NCBI GenBank assembly: GCA_002684605.1
Contig: NYVM01000067.1
Location: 1-6,739 of the forward strand
DNA: 6,739 nt
Origin: Candidatus Pelagibacterales bacterium
GTDB taxonomy: Bacteria; Pseudomonadota; Alphaproteobacteria; TMED109
Direction of reading: 5' to 3'
The notes beneath the pieces were generated by a model, which ran no database searches, had not been told where the DNA came from, and saw only the letters and a program-made list of their open reading frames with translations. A program made the translations under genes and the position numbers. Shown one piece after another: positions 1-6,521 of the stretch; position 1 is the stretch's first letter; every line of letters starts with the position of its first letter.

Positions 1-3000
1 CATATATCTGACTAGGTGTATTAGTTTCAAAAACAAAATCTCCTACAGCTAAATTACTTTGTTGGTCAGTTGTTAAAGCTGACATAAAACCTGTGTTGTT
101 TGTAGAACATTGTCTAAGCTCCCAATAATAAGGTGATGTTGGTGGATCAGGAGTTGTTGGACACCCTGTTGCACTTAAACTTACTACTGAAACAATGCCT
201 CCAGTATATTGGCTTGGATCTGATGTTTGTCCATACACAATGTAAACTACTCCATCTGGTCCTTGAACTCTAGAACCATTTACTGCATCTTCTGTCATAC
301 CAGTTAATTCAGCAGTAGTCTGTTCTGAAACAAAACCTCCTTGAGATGTTGTACATTTATATAGTAACCAATAAAATGTAGTTGGTGTAACTGGTGCTGA
401 TGGACAACCATTACTACCTAAATCAACTAATGCAGCTACAATACCATTTGTGTTAGTAGTAGTTCCTATAACTGTATATATAAATCCATTTGCATCTTGC
501 ACCCTTGAACCAGTTTGACCATTAGCATCAATGTCTAAATCAATTTGGTCTGTAGTTTCAGGTGATACAAACCCAGTCTGATTATTAGAACACAATTTTA
601 GAGAATATCTAATTGGATCAGGTGTACCTCCACCTCCTGAAGGACATGTACAAGTAGATAAAGCTCCTATATTAATTGAACCAGTTGTATTACTTGTTGC
701 TGCTACATAATAACATGTACCACTATATGTTCTTTCAGTTCCTGCTAAATTAGATAAATTAGAAAACCCATAATGTTGTATTGAGCTTGTGTTAGAACAA
801 GAGTTTAAAGTATAGTAATAAACTGGACATGTACAAGTAGTTAAACTACTTACATCTATAGTTCCAGTATTTGTTGTTGATGCAATGTTGTAACATGTAT
901 TATTGTATGTTCTGCTCCCACTAAGTCCTGATGTACCACTAAAACCATATAAAACAGTTCCAGTACCATCACATCTTGTTAAACTATAATAATATGTTGT
1001 TGGACCTTGTGTACAATTATATACTTTAGGACTAAAAGCTGATACAGTTTTTGCTGACACTACAGTTGGCTGTCCTGATGTATTATTTACAATAGTTGAA
1101 GTTGTTGTATTACTATTAATAATCACATATGCAACATTATTAGAATCTTCTACTTTTTCTGTTATAGCATATGTAGGACTTGTTACTGCTGTTGATGTTC
1201 TAAAAGTACTCTCATTATCTGAACACCTCTTTAAACCATAATATAATGTAGGAGGAGTAGTTGATTCAGGACATCCTGAGAATCCAGTATCACTAACTGT
1301 TTTTGCTGTGTAAGTTCCTGCTCCTATATTTCCTTTAACAATATAAAAGTTTCCACCTTCTGTTAGCCTTCTATTATTTACAAAATTAAAAGTGTCTATT
1401 GTAGAAGATGATTCATAAAAAGTTCCTAAGTTGGCACAATCCTCAAAGTAAAGCACATTAGTTTCAGGAGTTCCATCAGGCTGAGTTGTATCACCACCTC
1501 CAGTATCAGGATTTAGGCTAGGTGCAACATCTACTGTTTCATTTAATAACTGCATTTGGCTTTCACCACTTAACAGATTTGTTGTTATGCTGTTTATTTT
1601 ATATGACTCATTATTTATAGTAACACTATCTGCTAAACTATAATTTAAAATGAACTTTTTTGGCAGTCTTGCATTAAGTCTTGTTAATCTTTTAGATCTA
1701 TTGAATACTGATTGAATATAAAACCTATGATATTTTAAAAATAATGTTTCATCAAAAGCAGTACTATTAGTAAACTCATTTAACTCTAAATTAAAATGTA
1801 TGTTTTCTTTATTTACTTCAGGTTGAATACTTACTGAATTGCTTGGCATCCAAAATTCACCAAAGTCATTTATTCCACCAGTTCCAGTTTTCTGTTCTAA
1901 AAATCTTATATCATTAGCTGATTGTTGAAATATTGGAATAAACAAAACTGCATCTTTAAAGTAAGGTTCTCCATTTTCATTAGCCATCCATCCTACTTGT
2001 ACTTCTGTTTCATTACTACCATTTAGTAGTTTTTCATATTTTAAATGTGCAAATGGCAGCTCTACATTAAAAATCTTGTTATTACTATCTAGTAATTCAC
2101 TATTGTTGTATTTCAATGAACCCCAATCTGATCCACTTAGCTGACTGTGTTGTTTTGCTAACCTTGTATCTGTGTCTTTATATTTAAAAATAATTTCTTC
2201 ATATGGCAATGCCTTATCTATTTCAGTAGAACTTGGATCAACAAATTCTGTAATATCTCTAATAGAACCTGAATTGTAAAACTCCTCTAAAGTTTTTACA
2301 TGTATAATTCCATCCTTTTCAAAAGCTGTTAGATTAAACATTTTAAACAATCCACTAATAAAATCTATTGTTTTTAAAGATGGCAGATGGTCTTTTATTA
2401 TAAATTCTTTTTCAAGAGGTATAATTACATTTGTAAGTTGATGGCTAGAGCTGTTACCACTTGAATCAGTTGCTTGAAATGTAAAATTAGATAATTGAAA
2501 AGCTGTAGTAGTTTCAATTTCTATTGTATAACCTGCTGATGTATTATACATGAACACAGTAAATGAGCCAGTTGTATTAGTTCCTCCAGTAAAGTTTTGT
2601 GAAAATACTTCTGATGTTCCACCCCTTCTTACTCTAATTGTAAAATCAGGATATGCTGCTGTAGCTTGGAAACTAAACACACCTCTTATAAAATCTCTTT
2701 CAGGTAACCCAAAAATGTAAATTGCATTGAATGTAACTGCTAGTTTATTATTTAATGCTTGTGCTGTGCTAAACCCTGATACTTGTTTTAGAGCTGTTCC
2801 CATATCTTCAAACTGTCTACCCTCTGTGTTTTGACAAAGCATATATAGTTTTTTATAAGCCTCTGGACCATTTGTTAAACTAAAGAAATCATCACTAAAT
2901 CTAATTGATGTATATTGATTTTGTATTGCTCTTACAATTAAGTGAACTGGAATAGCATAAGTTAAATCTTCAAAATACACCCCATGTACATCTGCAGCAG

Positions 3001-3679
3001 TTTCTGATCCTGCATTGGTTGGTGCTAAGTTTCCTCCTAGCTCTAAATTCTCTGAACCATCTGCATTCTGATATGGAACTGTTATACCTCCATCCATATA
3101 CAATCTAGCTGAGTTAGATATTAAAGGACAGATAACTGGTTTGTAATAAGTTACATTAGTTCCTAAATCATCTACTGTAACACCAGTTTCATTATCAGGA
3201 TTTACTGTTCCTCCAGTTCCAAAAGGATTAGTTAAAAGATTTAATACTTGTGATGCACTATATGTAGTGTTAAAATTATCTAGCCAGTTTAATGAGTTAA
3301 TCTCATCTTCTCTTAATGTGTCTTTTAGTGTTACTGTGTTTCCAAAAAAGGTAACCTTGTATGATTTAGGTTGATTGTTTTCTATTGATACTCCTTCTAA
3401 TCTTAAAAGTCCTTCTTTAAATGGTATTGTATTTAACTCTATTCTAGCAGGAACTTTCTTTCTAGCATCAAATGATGTACCAGTTGCTAAATTAAATCTA
3501 TAATAATGTTTGAATATTTTGTTGTTTTCTTTTGATGCAGGTAAGTTAAAAGGCTTTGAGAAGTCTGTAAACACTTTAGAAACATCCCTAACATCTTGAA
3601 TTGTTTGATTAAGGCTTAGGCTTTCATCTTCAAATATTTCTACTCTCTGATTATTAATGTATAATTCATATCCACTCAT
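1..3679 (-). CDS. Large phage tail protein with C-terminal cysteine-repeat array (3' end beyond window)
   Basis: Reading the minus strand from the ATG at 3679-3677 gives 1226 uninterrupted codons that run off the left edge, so the N-terminus is complete and the C-terminus is missing. It begins MSGYELYINNQRVEIFEDES. Residues about 1-125 contain TDFSKPFNLPASKENNKIF and FFGNTVTLKDTL, a pattern I associate from memory with tail proteins of flavobacterial phages. Residues about 326-400 look like an inserted beta-rich domain. Around 428-455 is LPSLKTIDFISGLFKMFNL, followed near 475 by an RDITEFV segment, suggestive of a tail-hub or tip protein (inference). A Gly/Asp/Thr-rich linker (about 722-738) then leads into Cys-bearing repeats from about residue 743 to the edge. 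Only two cysteines precede the repeats; 17 lie within them. The start overlaps the upstream stop by one base (TAATG), indicating coupling. Likely a distal-tail, receptor-contacting structural protein; the exact role is unproven. Confidence 0.9.
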   Translation of the reverse strand, partial: MSGYELYINNQRVEIFEDESLSLNQTIQDVRDVSKVFTDFSKPFNLPASKENNKIFKHYYRFNLATGTSFDARKKVPARIELNTIPFKEGLLRLEGVSIENNQPKSYKVTFFGNTVTLKDTLREDEINSLNWLDNFNTTYSASQVLNLLTNPFGTGGTVNPDNETGVTVDDLGTNVTYYKPVICPLISNSARLYMDGGITVPYQNADGSENLELGGNLAPTNAGSETAADVHGVYFEDLTYAIPVHLIVRAIQNQYTSIRFSDDFFSLTNGPEAYKKLYMLCQNTEGRQFEDMGTALKQVSGFSTAQALNNKLAVTFNAIYIFGLPERDFIRGVFSFQATAAYPDFTIRVRRGGTSEVFSQNFTGGTNTTGSFTVFMYNTSAGYTIEIETTTAFQLSNFTFQATDSSGNSSSHQLTNVIIPLEKEFIIKDHLPSLKTIDFISGLFKMFNLTAFEKDGIIHVKTLEEFYNSGSIRDITEFVDPSSTEIDKALPYEEIIFKYKDTDTRLAKQHSQLSGSDWGSLKYNNSELLDSNNKIFNVELPFAHLKYEKLLNGSNETEVQVGWMANENGEPYFKDAVLFIPIFQQSANDIRFLEQKTGTGGINDFGEFWMPSNSVSIQPEVNKENIHFNLELNEFTNSTAFDETLFLKYHRFYIQSVFNRSKRLTRLNARLPKKFILNYSLADSVTINNESYKINSITTNLLSGESQMQLLNETVDVAPSLNPDTGGGDTTQPDGTPETNVLYFEDCANLGTFYESSSTIDTFNFVNNRRLTEGGNFYIVKGNIGAGTYTAKTVSDTGFSGCPESTTPPTLYYGLKRCSDNESTFRTSTAVTSPTYAITEKVEDSNNVAYVIINSNTTTSTIVNNTSGQPTVVSAKTVSAFSPKVYNCTQGPTTYYYSLTRCDGTGTVLYGFSGTSGLSGSRTYNNTCYNIASTTNTGTIDVSSLTTCTCPVYYYTLNSCSNTSSIQHYGFSNLSNLAGTERTYSGTCYYVAATSNTTGSINIGALSTCTCPSGGGGTPDPIRYSLKLCSNNQTGFVSPETTDQIDLDIDANGQTGSRVQDANGFIYTVIGTTTNTNGIVAALVDLGSNGCPSAPVTPTTFYWLLYKCTTSQGGFVSEQTTAELTGMTEDAVNGSRVQGPDGVVYIVYGQTSDPSQYTGGIVSVVSLSATGCPTTPDPPTSPYYWELRQCSTNNTGFMSALTTDQQSNLAVGDFVFETNTPSQIY
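642..657. repeat. 16-bp direct repeat, copy 1
   Basis: The plus-strand sequence ggacatgtacaagtag occurs here and again at 825-840, 183 bp (61 codons) away. On the coding strand it encodes the T-C-T-C-P end of repeat unit 4. It is the best conserved nucleotide stretch of the two neighbouring units and probably reflects duplication of one unit. Confidence 0.75.
825..840. repeat. 16-bp direct repeat, copy 2
   Basis: Identical to 642-657. It encodes the T-C-T-C-P end of repeat unit 3 in the large tail protein. The in-frame 61-codon spacing fits unit duplication and would allow recombination that gains or loses a whole unit. Confidence 0.75.
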
Positions 3680-4647
3680 TATCTCACATTGTTTAAGATG
3701 TCATATGCAAATTCAAAATCTAAACTATAATTGACAAGTTTATTGTTTATTTGTGTTTTCTTTTCTAAAGAATTAGTAACAACATTTATAGGAGAAACTG
3801 CTGTCCCTATTTGCACCCAAACTAATTCAGATAGCATTATTTGTTTTACAGGTTCAAATTGTCCCTCATCTACATAACCAGTATTCATTCTGATTGTTTC
3901 AGATCCTTGTTTGTTGTATTGTAATTTTTGATGATCTAAAGGTGAATATGTTGAGCCTGAAATTATAGTTGATTTGTAACTCTTTTGATTTGTACTTAAA
4001 GACTGAACATTCTTCTTATTAAAATAATACTCTTGTAAAGCTCCAAACTTATTTAAGAATATAACTTTTAAAATATTGTAAACTGGTTCACATATCCTTC
4101 TAACAGTTATTGGAAGTCCTGCTATTGTCTGAGTTCCTCCATCTGCTAATGTATCAGGAATTGTTGTATAAGTTACACCATTAGATGATTCTGATGGGAC
4201 ATATGCAGCTCCAGTTTCAGGAAGATACATTGTAGTGTTTGATTGTAATAGTTGTCCTGCAACTAATTGCTTATTAGAACCTTCATTAAATTCACTATAA
4301 GCATCAAATCCATATATATTATGTTCAACTAATTGACTAGAACTTTCTGCTGCAATAGCTCTTTGTTCTTTAGTTCCAGTAAAAAAGTCAATATCAATTT
4401 CTGCTGTAATCACTAGACTGTTTTTTGTAGTTGTGCTATATGGAAATACACCATCCCATGTAACATCTAAATAGTCTTTTATCAATTCTGATACCTCAAA
4501 GACTACATTGTTAGAGTTTGTGTTTTTTGAAATAACATATTGATTAACACTATTTATTTTAATTGAAAGGTCTGCTGAACCTGATGCTGATGATGATGTT
4601 TCATTTAAGAAAAAAGGTGATCTAAGTCTTACTAAGTAATTTGCCAT
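3679..4647 (-). CDS. Putative structural tail protein (322 aa)
   Basis: This 322-residue soluble protein has no signal peptide or membrane segment. It opens MANYLVRLRSPFFLNE and is rich in beta-prone Ser/Thr/Asn/Val segments. Notable stretches are VIFLNKFGALQEYYFNKK (about 194-212), NTGYVDEGQ followed by MLSELVWVQIG (about 255-281), and the C-terminus FEFAYDILNNVR. From memory this resembles uncharacterised proteins encoded just before the large tail protein in phages of marine Bacteroidota; I cannot assign a named family. Its start lies one base after the preceding stop (TAAcATG) and its TAA shares a base with the ATG of the large tail gene, so all three are probably co-translated. Position between a gp10-like gene and the large distal-tail gene argues for a distal-tail or baseplate component (inference). 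Confidence 0.85.
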   Translation of the reverse strand: MANYLVRLRSPFFLNETSSSASGSADLSIKINSVNQYVISKNTNSNNVVFEVSELIKDYLDVTWDGVFPYSTTTKNSLVITAEIDIDFFTGTKEQRAIAAESSSQLVEHNIYGFDAYSEFNEGSNKQLVAGQLLQSNTTMYLPETGAAYVPSESSNGVTYTTIPDTLADGGTQTIAGLPITVRRICEPVYNILKVIFLNKFGALQEYYFNKKNVQSLSTNQKSYKSTIISGSTYSPLDHQKLQYNKQGSETIRMNTGYVDEGQFEPVKQIMLSELVWVQIGTAVSPINVVTNSLEKKTQINNKLVNYSLDFEFAYDILNNVR

Positions 4648-4648
4648 G

Positions 4649-5227
4649 TTATTTAATTTGTGTTGTTTGATCTAAAAATGATTCTACATCTAATGCATAG
4701 GCATCTATAAATTCTTTAGGTAGTTTTTTGTAAGCTGATTCAAATGCATCACTAAACCAGTATGATGGTTTTTTACCAAACCAAAATATAGACCTAGCTA
4801 TTAAAAAGGCTAAACTCTTTTGCCCACCTTTCATAAACTTTCCAGTATCTTTATTTCTTAATCTTAACCTTTTCTTATTAACCCATTTCAATATTGAAGA
4901 TGTAGGAGGCATTCCTTTTAATGAATTACCTTGACTTTTATAACTAAATTTTTTTAGTCCATATTTTCTTTCTCCATATTTCTTTTTAGTTCCATCAACC
5001 CCTGCATCTAAATATGCACCATAATCTAAATACATAAATTGCAACTGTAATGAGTTAGGAGATACCTTTAGTTTATCATCTACTGACTTATCTAATTGTC
5101 CTGATGCAACTAAAGGATATGACTTCCCATTCCTTCTGATCCTTTTCTTTTTAAGATTCTTTCTTGCAGCAATAACTACATTCTTTCCAAAATCTTGTAA
5201 TGCTTTCTTTGTTTTATTAAAATCCAT
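4649..5227 (-). CDS. HK97-gp10-like head-tail joining / tail completion protein (192 aa)
   Basis: This is a basic protein of 192 residues. The N-terminal helix is very Lys/Arg-rich (KNLKKKRIRRNGKSY, about 23-37) and leads into SGQLDKS (42-48), a pattern typical of HK97 gp10-type proteins. It is followed by a beta segment with DYGAYLDAGV (68-77), then PPTSSILKWVNKKR (107-120) and a C-terminal helical part with AFLIARSIFWFGKKPSYWF (140-158). Gp10-type proteins sit at the tail end that meets the head or complete the tail; the assignment rests on motif shape and gene order. I start it at the ATG at 5227 because this forms a TAATG overlap with the stop of the preceding gene. An in-frame TTG two codons upstream (5233) would give 194 aa but is less convincing. 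Confidence 0.8.
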   Translation of the reverse strand: MDFNKTKKALQDFGKNVVIAARKNLKKKRIRRNGKSYPLVASGQLDKSVDDKLKVSPNSLQLQFMYLDYGAYLDAGVDGTKKKYGERKYGLKKFSYKSQGNSLKGMPPTSSILKWVNKKRLRLRNKDTGKFMKGGQKSLAFLIARSIFWFGKKPSYWFSDAFESAYKKLPKEFIDAYALDVESFLDQTTQIK

Positions 5228-5703
5228 TAGCAAACACTTATATCATTTAATATTTGTACTGTAAAAGTAGTTGCCCATCCTGCTAAGATGTTTTCAAATC
5301 TATCAAAGAAAGGTTCACATGTAGGATCTCCTACTAATTCATAGCCATCTTGTGATAATGCTCCTATTCTAAGTCTGCTAACCATTCTATTAGAAACAGC
5401 TAGTTGAGTATTTAGAATATCCTGAGTATTAGTATTACCAGTAAACACATCTTCATCAAATTGTTTGTTTATGTCAATCTGATCCATTGTAAGAACTGTA
5501 AAATTAAACTGTAATGTCTTTTCTGAATTTGTAGCTCCTTCTATAATCATATGAGCTAATGGAAATATGGTTTGTTTCTGTAAATCAACATCTGTTATAT
5601 CTCCAAATGTACAAGTCTTGATACTTGGATTAGACAACAACTCCTCTTTAAGTGTTGTTAATACTAAATAAAATCCTCTTATTCCTTTATCACTTGTTGC
5701 CAT
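5227..5703 (-). CDS. Putative tail terminator/completion protein (158 aa)
   Basis: This compact 158-residue protein starts MATSDKGIRGFYLVL. An N-terminal helix is followed by FPLAHMIIEGA (47-57), an acidic middle, a helix with ILNTQLAVSNRMVSRL (96-111), then GDPTCEPFFDRFENILAGW (125-143) and a final strand ending NDISVC. The alpha/beta layout and the size match small tail-terminator or minor tail proteins. From memory, the GDPT-EPF-RFEN-LAGW signature recurs in uncharacterised phage proteins of marine Bacteroidota. Its start lies inside the last codons of the -1-frame chaperone extension (14-nt overlap), and its stop overlaps the next ATG by one base. The A/G-rich AAAGAAAAG just before the ATG may help initiation. 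The function is inferred from order and shape, not from a recognised domain. Confidence 0.75.
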   Translation of the reverse strand: MATSDKGIRGFYLVLTTLKEELLSNPSIKTCTFGDITDVDLQKQTIFPLAHMIIEGATNSEKTLQFNFTVLTMDQIDINKQFDEDVFTGNTNTQDILNTQLAVSNRMVSRLRIGALSQDGYELVGDPTCEPFFDRFENILAGWATTFTVQILNDISVC

Positions 5704-6435
5704 AACTTTTCTTTAATTTTTGACTTTCTAATATTGATTTTTCTGTAACATATTCTAAATACATTAAAATTTTATGTGCTTTTTGTTTGGAGATATATTC
5801 AAATTTTTCAATACTTCCTTGACTTGCTGTGTAAAAGCTGTTATACCAATTCCATTTTGCATTAAACCCTCCTTGACTTGTAAATGATCCTTCAGAACTC
5901 CCTTGTCCAAATAGTCCATCATAACTTGAGATAACTCTTTCCCTAAATTCAGCAAAAAAAAAACAGCACCTAAAGCAATAGACAAAGGCATTTCTTTTAG
6001 ATGCTCATTCATTGTACCATCATATTCCTTTATGTTATATCTTCCTCTGACATTTATATCTACTGGTCTAAATAAAACAGACATAGCCTTATCCATTTGT
6101 TGCCAATCTCCTAAGTAGGTATCTAAATCTACAAACTCACCAAATGTAATCTCATCTAAGTTTGGTATAAACCCATATTGAACCTGGTCCAGGGTAAACA
6201 TTTTAATAAACTTACTATCCTCATCAAACATGTTGCTTAATGTTAGTGTTATCTCCTGGACATCTTTCCATCTCATCTTAGTAACATATTTAAGCTCTAC
6301 ATTACAAAAGATTTCTATCATTTTCTGTGCTATCATCATCTCATCATTATCTCCATCTTGTATCTTTAGATATTTCTGATACTGTCCTAGAGTTATTTCA
6401 GATAAGTTCTCAGGCACTTTAACCTCTATTTCCAT
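5690..6435 (-). CDS. Predicted -1 frameshifted tail assembly chaperone (248 aa)
   Basis: If the ribosome slips back one base on the T10 run after codon 160, translation continues without a stop for 88 more codons and ends at TGA (5692-5690), giving 248 aa. The extension (residues 161-248) reads FAEFRERVISSYDGLFGQG, later KWNWYNSFYTASQGS (194-208) and FEYISKQKAHKILMYLEY (212-229), then a charged helix. This is far more protein-like than the zero-frame tail: Trp/Tyr-rich with amphipathic helices, and a W-x-W-Y followed by a helical region is what I expect of chaperone C-terminal domains (family recall). The extension overlaps the next gene by 14 nt and fills what would otherwise be a 60-nt gap. 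Alternatives are transcriptional slippage on the T-run, or a one-base sequencing or assembly error making this the only true product. Confidence 0.7.
5764..6435 (-). CDS. Tail assembly chaperone-like protein, zero-frame product (223 aa)
   Basis: The zero-frame product starts MEIEVKVPENLSEITLGQYQ and has 223 residues. Residues 1-157 form a mostly helical soluble domain containing KMIEIFCNVEL (38-48), LDQVQYGFIPNLDEITFGEF (82-101) and DLDTYLGDWQQMDKAMSVLF (103-122). It then enters the hydrophobic stretch LSIALGAVFFLLNLG. This shape, its place early in a tail operon and the slippery run inside it point to a tail assembly chaperone of the G/GT type, which coats the tape measure during tail assembly. 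The 62 residues after the T10 run are less convincing as a folded domain than those of the -1 frame. Its stop shares a base with an ATG in the -1 frame (TAATG). It is the first gene of the minus-strand unit, and I see no clear ribosome binding site upstream. Confidence 0.8.
   Translation of the reverse strand: MEIEVKVPENLSEITLGQYQKYLKIQDGDNDEMMIAQKMIEIFCNVELKYVTKMRWKDVQEITLTLSNMFDEDSKFIKMFTLDQVQYGFIPNLDEITFGEFVDLDTYLGDWQQMDKAMSVLFRPVDINVRGRYNIKEYDGTMNEHLKEMPLSIALGAVFFLLNLGKELSQVMMDYLDKGVLKDHLQVKEGLMQNGIGITAFTQQVKEVLKNLNISPNKKHIKF
5953..5964 (-). other. Candidate -1 frameshift site (G-T10-G)
   Basis: On the coding strand the zero frame reads GTT TTT TTT TTG, which contains the X-XXY-YYZ arrangement twice (T TTT TTT and T TTT TTG). 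Ten T in a row also favours polymerase slippage. It sits exactly where the better-looking protein frame changes. Confidence 0.65.
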
Positions 6436-6521
6436 ATCTATATAATACCTAAATTGATATTTTTTAAAAAGTTTTTATTAATAATATGCTCTATATTATA
6501 ATAATGTATTATATTAGCTAT
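6436..6521. promoter_or_regulatory. Divergent intergenic region, probable bidirectional promoter zone
   Basis: These 86 bp are almost pure A/T and separate the minus-strand tail unit from the plus-strand gene, so both transcripts should start here. TATAAT occurs on the plus strand at 6497-6502, and on the minus strand at 6500-6495. A perfect 7-bp inverted repeat (ATAATAT, gctct, ATATTAT; 6481-6499) could be an operator. In such A+T-rich DNA all of these can arise by chance, and I do not see the Bacteroidota TAnnTTTG element. The regulatory role comes mainly from gene orientation. Confidence 0.4.

Larger units (their letters stand above)
1..1453 (-). repeat. Seven degenerate Cys-repeat units encoded in tandem
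   Basis: Within the large tail protein, units begin with an aromatic-rich strand of the form Y-Y/W-x-L-x-x-C and most end in GCP or TCTCP. The leading cysteines fall at residues 748, 819, 903, 961, 1030, 1109 and 1191, a pitch of 58-84 residues. Closing cysteines are at 803, 889, 949/951, 1010/1012, 1092 and 1173. Units 3 and 4 form one subfamily with an extra internal cysteine (929, 989) in a TCY motif after an RTY strand. Units 5, 6 and 7 form another: a GFVS/GFMS motif follows the first cysteine in all three, and GSRVQ is shared by 5 and 6. Units 1 and 2 are the most diverged. Unit 7 is cut by the window edge. Pro/Gly/Thr linkers (such as SGGGGTPDP) separate some units. They look like small beta domains; disulfides or metal binding are possible but inferred. 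Confidence 0.8.

Noticed and set aside
642..840. 16-bp direct repeats as attachment sites
   Set aside because: Both lie inside one coding frame at equivalent positions of two protein repeats, and no integrase or tRNA is nearby.
1..1453. CRISPR array or non-coding repeat region
   Set aside because: The repetition is degenerate, in frame and of irregular pitch, and lies inside an unbroken reading frame; it is protein repeat structure.
5225..5233. TTG start giving a 194-aa version of the gp10-like protein
   Set aside because: An ATG two codons later sits in a TAATG overlap with the preceding stop, matching the other junctions of the unit.
5690..5764. Separate 24-codon small gene starting at the TAATG after the 223-aa frame
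   Set aside because: It is in the same frame as the -1 extension of the chaperone, which continues upstream without a stop to the T-run, so it is better explained as the end of the frameshifted protein.
6481..6499. Inverted repeat ATAATAT-gctct-ATATTAT as a terminator
   Set aside because: The stem is purely A/T, so very weak, and it lies between two gene starts rather than after a gene. It is kept only as a possible operator.
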